Assembly: GCF_014199325.1 (NCBI RefSeq)
Contig: NZ_JACIJJ010000003.1
Span: 496,001-560,000 of the forward strand
DNA from: Sphingomonas yantingensis
GTDB lineage: Bacteria > Pseudomonadota > Alphaproteobacteria > Sphingomonadales > Sphingomonadaceae
Reading direction: 5' to 3'
Length of the DNA: 64,000 nucleotides
The notes under the pieces were generated by a model. It was not told the DNA's origin and made no database searches. It saw nothing but the letters and a program-made list of their open reading frames with translations. The position numbers and the translations under genes are program-made. Positions 44,190-52,017 of this stretch are shown here, piece by piece. Numbering within the stretch: the stretch's first letter is position 1; every line of letters starts with the position of its first letter.

Positions 44190-44729
44190 TCAGGCGGCCG
44201 CGATGAAGTCCGCGCCCGCGCCGTAGAAGCGCACCGTCCCGCCGGCTTCGCCCGATCGCACGCCGATCGACAGTTGCAGGCCAAAACGCAGCGTCAACGG
44301 CCGGGGCAGCGCGATCGTTGTCAGCCTTCGCGCGCTCGACGGATAATATTCGCGCCACTGCTCGGGCGGGTCGAACGGGACCGCGACCGAAGGCGGTTGG
44401 GTATCCGGCGGCGTCAGCGGCATTCGCTCCATCCCGCCATGCTGGAGCACCGTCCAGTGGATCGAGGCGCCTTTCAGCACCTCCCACAGCAACGACACGC
44501 CCGAGCAGGCCAGCGGCTCGCCATTGTGATGGACCGACGTCGGGATCGGAAAGTGAAACCACATGTCTCGCCCCGGCCGGATCCGGAATGCCGAGAAAAA
44601 GCCGCGATTATAGCCGGCCTGGTCGGACCAGTCGGCGCCGTCGATCGGAAGCAGAACGTCCGGCCCACGCTCCTGCGGGACGACGGCGGCGCCGGGAAGC
44701 CAGACGCTCTCGACGACCTTCACGCCCAT
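44190..44729 (-). CDS. Beta-rich hypothetical protein of the C-glycoside region
   Basis: About 179 residues from the ATG at 44729 (AAGGGATG upstream), overlapping the redoxin stop by 10 nt. MGVKVVESVWLPGAAVVPQE, GYNRGFFSAFRIRPGRDMWF, HFPIPTSVHHNGEPLACSGV, SLLWEVLKGASIHWTVLQHG, then a second beta-rich half ending TVRFYGAGADFIAAA. It looks like a jelly-roll or beta-sandwich protein without signal peptide. Not recognised. Its promoter region carries a TGATATATC element like those of the deglycosidase-cluster genes, so co-regulation is plausible. Confidence 0.65.
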   Translation of the reverse strand: MGVKVVESVWLPGAAVVPQERGPDVLLPIDGADWSDQAGYNRGFFSAFRIRPGRDMWFHFPIPTSVHHNGEPLACSGVSLLWEVLKGASIHWTVLQHGGMERMPLTPPDTQPPSVAVPFDPPEQWREYYPSSARRLTTIALPRPLTLRFGLQLSIGVRSGEAGGTVRFYGAGADFIAAA

Positions 44730-45331
44730 GACGGGTTCATCCCTTCCTTCCACTTGATCGAGCATCCGGCGCTCGGCCGCTGCGGTTCCGGCACGGCGCG
44801 GCCGGCGAGCACCGCATCGACGGCGGCGCGCATGTCCTCGCCCGTCACGGGCAGATCGGTGCGGAGCGGCGCCAGTCCGGGCACGGGCGGACGGTTGATC
44901 TTGGGCCGGCTGGCGTCGAACTGCCCCGCATAGGCCAACGTCCGGTCGGGGCCATAGAGAAAGAAGTCGGGCGTGCAGATCGCGTTATAGGCAAGCGCGA
45001 CCTGCTGATCGCCGTCGTACAGATAGGGAAAGGTAAAGCCGTGAGCCGACGCGAACGGGCCCATATGCTTAAAGCCGTCCTCGGGAAACTCGGCGGTGTC
45101 GTTCGAACTGATGGCGACGACCTGAAGCCCCTTCGACGCGTATTCGCGAGCGAAGGCCGAAAGTTCGTCGATGATATGCAGCACGAACGGGCAATGATTG
45201 CAGATGAAGGCGACGAGCAGCGCCGGGGCGTCGTCGAACTCCGACAGCGTTCGGATGCGTCCTTCTGTGTCCGATAGCGAAAAAGCCGGGGCGCGCTTGC
45301 CGCCATCGACCCGCCGAGATTCCCGCAGCAT
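44720..45331 (-). CDS. Thioredoxin-fold (AhpC/TSA-TlpA-like) protein
   Basis: 203 residues from the ATG at 45331, 5 nt after GGAGAGG; ATG 45343 is less well placed. Redoxin motifs: KRAPAFSLSDTEGRIRTLSE, LVAFICNHCPFVLHIIDELS (active-site C-x2-C), VVAISSNDTAEFPEDGFKHM, YNAICTPDFFLYGPDRTLAY (cis-Pro equivalent TPDFF). It resembles cytosolic thioredoxin-family proteins of about 190-210 residues. It overlaps the downstream beta-rich gene. Its role in the cluster is unclear, possibly reductive handling of an oxidised intermediate. Confidence 0.8.
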   Translation of the reverse strand: MLRESRRVDGGKRAPAFSLSDTEGRIRTLSEFDDAPALLVAFICNHCPFVLHIIDELSAFAREYASKGLQVVAISSNDTAEFPEDGFKHMGPFASAHGFTFPYLYDGDQQVALAYNAICTPDFFLYGPDRTLAYAGQFDASRPKINRPPVPGLAPLRTDLPVTGEDMRAAVDAVLAGRAVPEPQRPSAGCSIKWKEGMNPSWA

Positions 45332-45346
45332 CACCCTCTCCATAAT

Positions 45347-45360
45347 AGAATGATGATTCT
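45347..45360. promoter_or_regulatory. Inverted repeat AGAAT-N4-ATTCT
   Basis: Lies 15-30 nt upstream of the redoxin start. A related repeat (TAGAAC-N4-GTTCTA) is at 45477-45492, upstream of the divergent carrier gene. Confidence 0.4.
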
Positions 45361-45369
45361 GATATATCT
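45360..45369. promoter_or_regulatory. Candidate GntR site A
   Basis: TGATATATCT, one mismatch from TGATATATCA, the core of the palindrome at 50785-50798. Immediately upstream of the redoxin/beta-rich operon. Confidence 0.45.
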
Positions 45370-45476
45370 GCCGGCTTGTCGTGACAAGCATGAAACGGGG
45401 GGATCAGTCGGGCTGGCATCGGCCCAATACCACGGTCGGGAACTTCGTAGAGGCGCTTGACCCGCTCCACGATTTA

Positions 45477-45492
45477 TAGAACTATCGTTCTA
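45477..45492. promoter_or_regulatory. Inverted repeat TAGAAC-N4-GTTCTA
   Basis: TAGAACTATCGTTCTA, perfect 6-bp arms, 8 nt before the carrier's ribosome-binding site (45501-45509). Sister of the repeat at 45347-45360. Confidence 0.5.
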
Positions 45493-45516
45493 ATTAAAGC
45501 GAGGAGGGGATCGGCA

Positions 45517-47181
45517 GTGTGCGTGGCGCACTGGCAAACACCCCTTTCTCGCGCGGTAACGGCCATGCGGTTCACCCGCAAAACGGCGAGGATGAGCGAT
45601 GGCGGGAAGCAGGCTGGAAGCTGCCGCGGCAGTGACGAGACAGAGTCACTGCCCGTCGGCAGCCCGATCGCGCAACAACTGCTCGATGGTCATCGACGAC
45701 GGGTCGATCGGCGCAGATTCGTGAAAGCCGGCGACCGCCTCGGTTGGAGGACGCGCATCGGCTTCATGGCATGCGCGATGCCCGAGCTCATCAAGAGCTT
45801 CGCGTGGGACGCGTTCGTCCTGTTCTTCTATTCGCAGGTCGTTGGTCTGGACGGGTTCCGCATCGGCTTTGCGCTGGCGATCATCCTCGTCTTCGACGCG
45901 ATCGCCGACCCGTATATCGGTGCGCTTTCGGATCGAATGGATCGGGCGCCGCTCGGCCGGCGGCATACGCTGATGGCGGCGGCGGTGCTGCCGTTCGCGG
46001 TCGGCATCGCGCTCGTCTTCGCCCCGCCCGCGGGCATGGGCCAGTGGCAGATCTTCGCCTGGCTTCTCGGTTTTGGACTGCTCGCGCGCGTCGGCATCTC
46101 GTTCTGGACGGTGCCCGCCTATGCCATGGGCGGCGAGCTGACGCGCGAAGCGGGCGAGCGCAACATCGTCGCGGTCATGCGCAACCTCGGCAATCAGGTC
46201 GCCATCCTGACGGTGCCCTGGGTCGCCTTCTCGGTCTTCTTCGTCGAGGCGCCCGGTTTTGCCAAGCCGCAGCTCAATCCCGCACCCTATCCCGGCTTCG
46301 GCCTGTTCGTGTCGCTGCTGGGCGCCGCGCTGATGGTCGTCGGCCTGATCGGCACGCGGGCGCAAATGCGCGCGATCGAGGCGGCGGATCGCGAGGTGAC
46401 GAAGCACAGCGCGATTGAAACGCTCCCCGAGCTCCTCCGCCGCCTGCTCGCCGCCATCCGCCAGACGCCGAATATCGGCCGGCTGCTGGCGGTCGCGCTA
46501 CTCGTCCTCTTCACCAATTCTGTTGTGAACCAACTGTCGCTCCACCTCGCGACCTATTTCTGGCAGCTCGACGGACGGTGGACGCAGCGCCTCCTGCTGG
46601 CGGGCACTTTCGGCTCGATCGCGGCGATGTTCCTCGCGCCGCCCTGGATGAAGCGCGTCGGCACCCGCTTCGCCATGGTCAGCGGCCTCGTCTTCTTCTT
46701 CGTGGTCCAGGCGGCGGCGGTGTTGCTGCCGCTCCTCGGCCTCGCACCCGCGGCCGGCACATTCGCGATCGGCGTCTTCGTCTGCGCGGCTCGCGTCCTG
46801 GGCGGGATCGCCTATGGCCTCTACGTCGTGCCGTTCAACACCGTCACCTACGATATCGGCGACGAGCATGAGGCGAATACCGGCGTGCCGCAGCAAGGCC
46901 TCGTCGCCAGCTTCATGTTCATGGGGCTGCAGATCGGCAGCGGCCTCGTCGCGCTCATGGCGGGATCGTTCCTCAGCATCATCGACTTTCCCGCCGGCCT
47001 GCCCGTCGATCAAGTGCCGACAGGCAAGGTGGACGCGCTCGCCTGGTTCGTCACGGGCCTGATCGTCGTGGCGGGCGGGGCGATGGCCTGGCTCGTCGGC
47101 CGCTTCGACGTGTCGGCCGCGAAGCAGGCGGACATCCGACGCGTCCTCGCCGAGCGGCGTGCTGCGGCATCCACGCAATAG
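45517..47181 (+). CDS. Glycoside-pentoside-hexuronide (GPH) type sugar transporter
   Basis: 554 residues if translation starts at the GTG at 45517, which is well placed after GAGGAGGGG. Twelve membrane helices begin near residue 85 (RTRIGFMACAMPELIKSFAW). GPH-class motifs: DAIADPYIGALSDRM with RRHTLMAA and the central loop. The first 80 residues are polar and unlike the family, which normally starts close to helix 1, so a later start (GTG at 45721) is possible. First gene of an operon with the C-glycoside deglycosidase genes. Probably imports the C-glycoside or its oxidised form. Confidence 0.83.
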   Translation: MCVAHWQTPLSRAVTAMRFTRKTARMSDGGKQAGSCRGSDETESLPVGSPIAQQLLDGHRRRVDRRRFVKAGDRLGWRTRIGFMACAMPELIKSFAWDAFVLFFYSQVVGLDGFRIGFALAIILVFDAIADPYIGALSDRMDRAPLGRRHTLMAAAVLPFAVGIALVFAPPAGMGQWQIFAWLLGFGLLARVGISFWTVPAYAMGGELTREAGERNIVAVMRNLGNQVAILTVPWVAFSVFFVEAPGFAKPQLNPAPYPGFGLFVSLLGAALMVVGLIGTRAQMRAIEAADREVTKHSAIETLPELLRRLLAAIRQTPNIGRLLAVALLVLFTNSVVNQLSLHLATYFWQLDGRWTQRLLLAGTFGSIAAMFLAPPWMKRVGTRFAMVSGLVFFFVVQAAAVLLPLLGLAPAAGTFAIGVFVCAARVLGGIAYGLYVVPFNTVTYDIGDEHEANTGVPQQGLVASFMFMGLQIGSGLVALMAGSFLSIIDFPAGLPVDQVPTGKVDALAWFVTGLIVVAGGAMAWLVGRFDVSAAKQADIRRVLAERRAAASTQ

Positions 47182-47230
47182 CGATCAGCCCACCAACCGA
47201 TCCCTTTCGACCATCAGGACAGAGGCAGAG

Positions 47231-48229
47231 ATGATTTCCAAGATCAAACGAGGCGTGAGCCTTTACAGTTTCCAGGAGGAGATGTTCCTCGGCCAGATGA
47301 GCGTCGAGGATTGCGTCGCCTTCGCCGCCTCGATCGGCGCGCGGGGGATCGAGATCCTGCCCGAGCAGAACATGCCCAACTTCCCCGACATCGACGATCG
47401 CGAGGTCGCATGGTGGAAGGAACTGATGGCGAAGCACGGCACCGAGCTGACCTGCTACGACATGTTCCTCGATACCAAGCGGCGCAAGGATCGGCTGATG
47501 ACCGACGAGGAGCAGGTGGAATCGATCCGCCGCGACCTCGTGCTGTGCAATCGCCTGGGTATCCGCAACATGCGCGTCCTGGTGTTCGTGCGCCCTGATA
47601 TCCTCGAGCGCTGCGTCCCCTATGCCGAGGATCTCGACGTGCACATGGGCGTGGAGGTGCACGCGCCATGGCACATGGAACATGCCTGGATCCTGCGCAC
47701 GGTCGAGGTGGCCGACCGGCTCGGCACCAAGCATCTCGGGCTGCTGCCGGACATGGGCATCTTCATGAAGCACTTCCCGCCGGTCTATCGCGACCGCTTC
47801 ATCCGCCAGGGCGCGCGGCCGGAGGTCGCGCAGTTCATCATCGACCAGCACGACCAGAAGATCATGGCCGAGTACACCATCTATGAGGTGGCGGTGAACA
47901 TGAAGGGCAACCCGGCCGAAGTGCGGATGGCCGAGCTTCTGCGCCATCAGCCCTACGCCAATCCCAAGCGGATCCGCGACTACATCCCGTATTTCCGGCA
48001 CATCCAGGCCAAGTTCTACGAAATGACCGAGGATTACCGCGACCCCAGCCATGCCTATGACGAGGTGATCGCCGAACTCGTGGCGGGCGGCTGGGACGGC
48101 TATCTGTCCAGCGAGTATGAGGGCAATCGCTGGATCCAGGACGTCCAGCCCGTCGACAGCCGCGAGCAGGTGCGGCGCCAGCATGTGATGTTCGAGCGCC
48201 TGATCGCGCAAGCCGAAGGAGCCCGTTGA
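47231..48229 (+). CDS. C-glycoside deglycosidase alpha subunit (TIM-barrel, sugar-isomerase fold)
   Basis: 332 residues from the ATG at 47231. A xylose-isomerase-like TIM barrel with metal-binding set E142 (VEVHAPWHME; H144 is the candidate base), D174 (GLLPDMGIF), H257 (FRHIQAKFYEM) and E295 (YLSSEYEGNRW). By itself the fold fits many sugar isomerases. The next gene encodes a protein of the deglycosidase beta-subunit type, and the pair alpha-beta is diagnostic of enzymes that break the C-C bond of 3-oxo-C-glycosides (as CarB/CarC or DgpB/DgpC). The ATG of the beta gene overlaps this stop (TGATG), favouring complex assembly. Confidence 0.8.
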   Translation: MISKIKRGVSLYSFQEEMFLGQMSVEDCVAFAASIGARGIEILPEQNMPNFPDIDDREVAWWKELMAKHGTELTCYDMFLDTKRRKDRLMTDEEQVESIRRDLVLCNRLGIRNMRVLVFVRPDILERCVPYAEDLDVHMGVEVHAPWHMEHAWILRTVEVADRLGTKHLGLLPDMGIFMKHFPPVYRDRFIRQGARPEVAQFIIDQHDQKIMAEYTIYEVAVNMKGNPAEVRMAELLRHQPYANPKRIRDYIPYFRHIQAKFYEMTEDYRDPSHAYDEVIAELVAGGWDGYLSSEYEGNRWIQDVQPVDSREQVRRQHVMFERLIAQAEGAR

Positions 48230-48615
48230 TGTTCGACAAGTATCTGATCGTGGACGACAGCCTGCGCAACGTCGGCCCCGCCGATGCCCCCACCGGCTTC
48301 GCGTTCGACGCGAAGCTCGGCTATTATCGCGGCCTCGGCCTGTCGATGATCGAGGCGCTGGACATCAAGATCGACGGCGAGCCCGTCGATCGCGCTGCCG
48401 TCCGGTTCGACGAGGGCAAAGGGCCGCTGACGCTCGACGAGATGGAAACCGCCTATGACCGGCGATGGCCGTTCGGCGCGGCGGCGACGATCACCGTCGA
48501 GCGGCCCGGCGGGCTTGCGCCGGGTGAGCATCACCTCGCTTTCACCGAACGGCTTCGCGTGTCCTATATGCCGTTCCCGTCGATGAACGCGGACGAGAAG
48601 ACGCTCTCGATCTGA
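48229..48615 (+). CDS. C-glycoside deglycosidase beta subunit (DUF6379-type)
   Basis: 128 residues. MFDKYLIVDDSLRNVGPADA, TGFAFDAKLGYYRGLGLSMI, EALDIKIDGEPVDRAAVRFD, TLDEMETAYDRRWPFGAAAT, then GEHHLAFTERLRVSYMPFPS. The Y-Y-R-G-L-G-L-S-M-I-E and R-V-S-Y-M-P-F-P-S segments are the family hallmarks as I know them. The small beta-sandwich subunit completes the alpha-subunit active site. Length matches the family (about 125-170). It is followed by a strong bidirectional terminator. Confidence 0.8.
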   Translation: MFDKYLIVDDSLRNVGPADAPTGFAFDAKLGYYRGLGLSMIEALDIKIDGEPVDRAAVRFDEGKGPLTLDEMETAYDRRWPFGAAATITVERPGGLAPGEHHLAFTERLRVSYMPFPSMNADEKTLSI

Positions 48616-48635
48616 TCGCGCGCGGAAACGGCCCT

Positions 48636-48674
48636 GCCCTGCTTCCCGATGCTCTGCCGCATGGGAAGCAGGGC
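48636..48674. terminator. Bidirectional terminator between convergent genes
   Basis: Perfect 12-bp stem GCCCTGCTTCCC / GGGAAGCAGGGC with a 15-nt loop, centred between the beta-subunit stop and the converging MFS gene. Confidence 0.7.
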
Positions 48675-48685
48675 TCGGCCTTCAT

Positions 48686-49906
48686 TTAGGTCGCGGGGAT
48701 CGCCGCCCCGCTCGGGTTCTCACGCCGAAGCAGCGCCGCAATCGCGACCAGCATGCCGGCGAACGCGGCGAGGCCGGCGGCGGCGAACGTCGCCTGCATG
48801 CTGCCGGTCGCGGACTGCACCACCGTGACGATGGGCGGGCTCAAGAACTGGCCGAGGAAGAAGCATCCCGTCCAGACGCCCATGCCGCGCCCGCGATGGG
48901 CGGGCGGAAGGTCGCGCTGCGCCCAGGTGATGAGCGTGGGGATCATCATCCCCACCCCGGTCTGCTGAAACACCACGCCCGCCGCCATCCATTTCCAGTC
49001 GGGCGCGACGCCGATCAGGCACAGCCCCGCGCCCACGAGCGCCAGCAGGAGGACGAAGGCGACTTCCGAGCGGCGCTTGCCAACGAGCCAGAAGATTCCG
49101 GCCCCCAGCGATACGCCAAGGCTGGGCAGGAACGTGATGCGACCAAGCTCGTCCGAGGATCGTATACCGACCTCCCGAAAGGCGAGGCCGCCATTGACGG
49201 CATAGACATAGTAGATGATCGACGAGAGCAGCGTCACGGCGCCGATCAGCGCGATCTTCTTCGCGGGAAAGGTGGGCTTGTCCCGCGGGGCATCCCCCGC
49301 CGCCGCGTGCGCCGTGTCGACAGCCGGCTCGAAGACGAAGGCGAGCATCGCCAGGAAAATCGGGAACGCGGCGAGGTAGATCAGGAACACGCCGTTCCAC
49401 CGCATCGCCGTCAGATAGCCGGCCCCCAGGATCAGCGCGCTGCCCACGAACGGCCCGACCATGCCCTGGATACTCAGCCAGTGCCGGCGTCCCCCCTCGT
49501 CCCAATAGTCGGCGATCAGCGTGTTGACCGTCGTCAGGATGGCCGCCTCCGCGATCCCGAGCGCGAGGCGCGACAGGAACATCGCGTCAAGATCGGTCAG
49601 GAGGAACGGCGCGGTCCCGGCGATCGCGTAGAGCAGCGTGGACCAGACGACCATCGCGCGGCGACCGAAGCGATCGATCAGCGCGCCGGCGAACGGCGCG
49701 ATCACCGCGATCGCCAGGCCCGGCGCGGTGACCATCCACGGCACTTTCCAGCTTGCCGTCGGATCGCCCTGGAAATGATCGATGATCGACGGGACCGCGG
49801 GAAACATCGAAACCACGGCGATCATCGGCAGGAAGCCGGCGATCGTGACGGTGAGGCCCTGGGACACGCCGGCCCGGCGGTCTCGTACGTGCTGCAACCG
49901 GCTCAT
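48686..49906 (-). CDS. MFS transporter
   Basis: 406 residues from the ATG at 49906 (GGGAGAGG upstream). Twelve membrane helices; motif A-like FAGALIDRFGRRAMVVWSTL after helix 2 and TVNTLIADYWDEGGRRHWLS in the central region, near the aromatic-acid/proton and drug-antiporter branches. Belongs to the C-glycoside cluster by position: its upstream DNA contains the GntR-type site B. It may import the aglycone or export a product. Confidence 0.83.
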   Translation of the reverse strand: MSRLQHVRDRRAGVSQGLTVTIAGFLPMIAVVSMFPAVPSIIDHFQGDPTASWKVPWMVTAPGLAIAVIAPFAGALIDRFGRRAMVVWSTLLYAIAGTAPFLLTDLDAMFLSRLALGIAEAAILTTVNTLIADYWDEGGRRHWLSIQGMVGPFVGSALILGAGYLTAMRWNGVFLIYLAAFPIFLAMLAFVFEPAVDTAHAAAGDAPRDKPTFPAKKIALIGAVTLLSSIIYYVYAVNGGLAFREVGIRSSDELGRITFLPSLGVSLGAGIFWLVGKRRSEVAFVLLLALVGAGLCLIGVAPDWKWMAAGVVFQQTGVGMMIPTLITWAQRDLPPAHRGRGMGVWTGCFFLGQFLSPPIVTVVQSATGSMQATFAAAGLAAFAGMLVAIAALLRRENPSGAAIPAT

Positions 49907-49959
49907 CAAGCCTCTCCCCACCCTTGTCACTCGCGTTCAGGCGGCGCGAGGCTTGGTCG

Positions 49960-49969
49960 TAATATATCA
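49960..49969. promoter_or_regulatory. Candidate GntR site B
   Basis: TAATATATCA, one mismatch from TGATATATCA; about 55 nt upstream of the MFS gene. Confidence 0.45.
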
Positions 49970-50013
49970 CGAGGCTGAAGGTCGCAAGCGGTCGAACGGC
50001 TCGGAAGGAAGTT

Positions 50014-50685
50014 TCAATTGCCGTGGGGGTAGTCGAAGCCCTTTTCGACGATCACCTCCGCGATTTTCCGACGACTGATCTCGATGAACGCGCGCGCGTC
50101 GTCGGCGGACGGGATCGCCCCGTCGAAGCGGGTCGTCAGCGCGAAGATCGCCCGGACATCCTCGCCATGGTGGCTGATGGAGTAGAAGATGCGATCGAGT
50201 TCGGCCGACAGCTTCCGGTAGATGGCCTGAAGCTGGGCATTGCGGGTCGCCTCGACCAGCAGGTCGAAGCGTTGCCGAGACAGTTGGATCCACGTTTCGG
50301 TATCAAGTTTCGGCCGGTTGATCGCGCGTTCGTGCGCCTGCTTCAGGGTGTCGAGACGCGCAGCCTGATCCGGCGTAATCCGCTCTAACGAAAGCTGAAA
50401 AATGAGCGGCGAGATCACACCCCAGACCGCGAAGAAGTCATCGACCGATTTCAGCGTGAGCCCGGCGACCCGGTAGCCGCGGCGCGGGATCGTCTCGACC
50501 AGCCCGTCGTGATTAAGGCGGTCCAGCGCCTCGCGCACGGGCATCGCGCCGAAGCCGGTTTCACTGGAAATCTCCCGCTCGGTGAAGCGCATGCGAGGCG
50601 GCATCTTCAGCGACACGATTCGCTGCCGAAGCAGCGCATAGGCCTGGTCGGCGAGCGTCTGCTTGGGCCCTTTGCCCTCCGTCAT
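50014..50685 (-). CDS. GntR-family regulator, FCD (FadR) subgroup
   Basis: 223 residues (GGAGGTGA before the ATG). N-terminal winged helix: QAYALLRQRIVSLKMPPRMR, FTEREISSETGFGAMPVREA, LDRLNHDGLVETIPRRGYRV. C-terminal FCD helical domain with the metal-binding Asp and His positions suggested by FDLLVEATRNAQL and FYSISHHGED. FCD regulators sense sugar acids or organic acids. It lies between the MFS gene and the monooxygenase, and the TGATATATCA-type sites near three promoters are its probable targets. Confidence 0.9.
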   Translation of the reverse strand: MTEGKGPKQTLADQAYALLRQRIVSLKMPPRMRFTEREISSETGFGAMPVREALDRLNHDGLVETIPRRGYRVAGLTLKSVDDFFAVWGVISPLIFQLSLERITPDQAARLDTLKQAHERAINRPKLDTETWIQLSRQRFDLLVEATRNAQLQAIYRKLSAELDRIFYSISHHGEDVRAIFALTTRFDGAIPSADDARAFIEISRRKIAEVIVEKGFDYPHGN

Positions 50686-50784
50686 CAGTCACCTCCAGCC
50701 CGGCCTCGTTCGATTGCGGGATGTGGCCTTCCCGCAAAGCTCTGGCAAGCTTTCACGCGCCGACAGAATTGACACGTCCTGATA

Positions 50785-50798
50785 TGTGATATATCACA
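50785..50798. promoter_or_regulatory. GntR operator site C in the gntR/monooxygenase divergent region
   Basis: TGTGATATATCACA, a perfect 14-bp palindrome. TTGACA at 50769-50774 stands 17 nt before TATCAC, so the operator covers the -10 region of the rightward promoter. Confidence 0.65.
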
Positions 50799-50853
50799 AA
50801 CGTTATCAGCCGCGGTGTCGGCGCTCTTTCCGCAGCCGTTTGAAGAGGTCGAG

Positions 50854-52017
50854 ATGCCGGAGTGCAAAAAGGTTCTGATCGTCGGCGCGGGGATCGGCGG
50901 CCTGTGCGCGGCGATCGCGCTTGCCCGTATCGGCGTCGAGGTCGATGTCATCGACATCAAGCCGGACAACGCCGTGGCCGGCGTCGGATGGGGATTGCGG
51001 ACCAACGGCCTGCGCGCGCTGCGCGAGATCGGCCTGCTCGAGGATACGCTCGCCATCGGGTTCCCGACGCCGCCGCTTTCCTATTACGACCGGCAGGGGC
51101 GCCATGTCGTCGACATTCCCTATGGGCGGCATTTCGACGGCATGCCCAACAACGTCCAGCTGCCGCGCACCGGCTTCCTCGAGATGGCCAGCGCCCGTGC
51201 CCGCGAGGATGGCTGCTCGATCCGGATGGCGACGACCGCAGTCGATATCGAGCAGGACGACACCGGCGTGACCGTCGAGTTCAGCGACGGATCGGCGGAC
51301 CGCTACGACCTCGTCATCGGCTTCGACGGGATCAATTCGAGTATTCGGCGTTACCTGTTCGGCGACCGCTATGTCCCCCAGCGTAGCGGCGGTGTCGCCT
51401 GGCGCGCGCCGGTCCGCGCGCCTGATACGCTGAAGGGCGCGCTCTTTTGCCATGGGTTCGGCGGGAAAGTGGGCTTCGTGCCGCTGGCCGGCGGCATGAT
51501 GTATGTGATCGTCACCCATTTCGAGGCTGGCCGCCCCCGCCATGACCGCGCGGCATTCCCACAGATCATGCACCGTGTCGCGCGGGACATGATGGGCGAT
51601 TCCCCGTTCATGGCGGAGTCAATCGACTCGCTGCTCAGGGCTACCAACGTCGCCTACACGCCGCTGGATACGGTGATGGTCCCCTATCCCTGGTACTGCG
51701 GGCGGGTGATGATCATGGGCGATGCCGCGCATGCCATGACGCCCTACCTCGGATCGGGTGCGGCGATGGCGATCGAGGACGGCGTGGTCTTCGCAGAACT
51801 CCTGCAGAGCGGCGACGCGCTCTACGACGTGCAGACCCGGTTCATGGCCCGGCGGTACCCGCGGGTGAAGACCATCTGGGATACCTCGCTCCAGATGATG
51901 CACGAGGAATTCGATTCCGCGACCCCCGAGGCGCTCGACCGGCGCCTGGCGCACTTGGTGAACGAGGAGCCGGCCGCCCTCGACTACGTCCACCGCATCC
52001 TGGAAAACCCTTACTGA
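50854..52017 (+). CDS. FAD-dependent aromatic monooxygenase, PHBH class
   Basis: 387 residues from the ATG at 50854 (AGAGG upstream). FAD-binding VLIVGAGIGGLCAAIALARI, D-G-type DLVIGFDGINSSIRRYLFGD (the DG motif) and the GD motif MIMGDAAHAMTPYLGSGAAM with AIEDGVVFAE. This is the class A flavin hydroxylase layout (3-hydroxybenzoate/salicylate-type). In the cluster it probably hydroxylates the aromatic aglycone after C-glycoside cleavage. It is not of the GMC type used by known C-glycoside 3-oxidases. Stop overlaps the next start (TGATG). Confidence 0.88.
   Translation: MPECKKVLIVGAGIGGLCAAIALARIGVEVDVIDIKPDNAVAGVGWGLRTNGLRALREIGLLEDTLAIGFPTPPLSYYDRQGRHVVDIPYGRHFDGMPNNVQLPRTGFLEMASARAREDGCSIRMATTAVDIEQDDTGVTVEFSDGSADRYDLVIGFDGINSSIRRYLFGDRYVPQRSGGVAWRAPVRAPDTLKGALFCHGFGGKVGFVPLAGGMMYVIVTHFEAGRPRHDRAAFPQIMHRVARDMMGDSPFMAESIDSLLRATNVAYTPLDTVMVPYPWYCGRVMIMGDAAHAMTPYLGSGAAMAIEDGVVFAELLQSGDALYDVQTRFMARRYPRVKTIWDTSLQMMHEEFDSATPEALDRRLAHLVNEEPAALDYVHRILENPY

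Noticed and set aside
44190..44729. Second deglycosidase beta subunit
   Set aside because: It lacks the Y-Y-R-G-L-G-L-S-M-I and R-V-S-Y-M-P-F-P-S segments and is longer; no convincing similarity.
50854..52017. FAD enzyme as the missing C-glycoside 3-oxidase
   Set aside because: Known 3-oxidases are of a GMC/pyranose-oxidase-like type; this protein has the PHBH-type DG and GD motifs.
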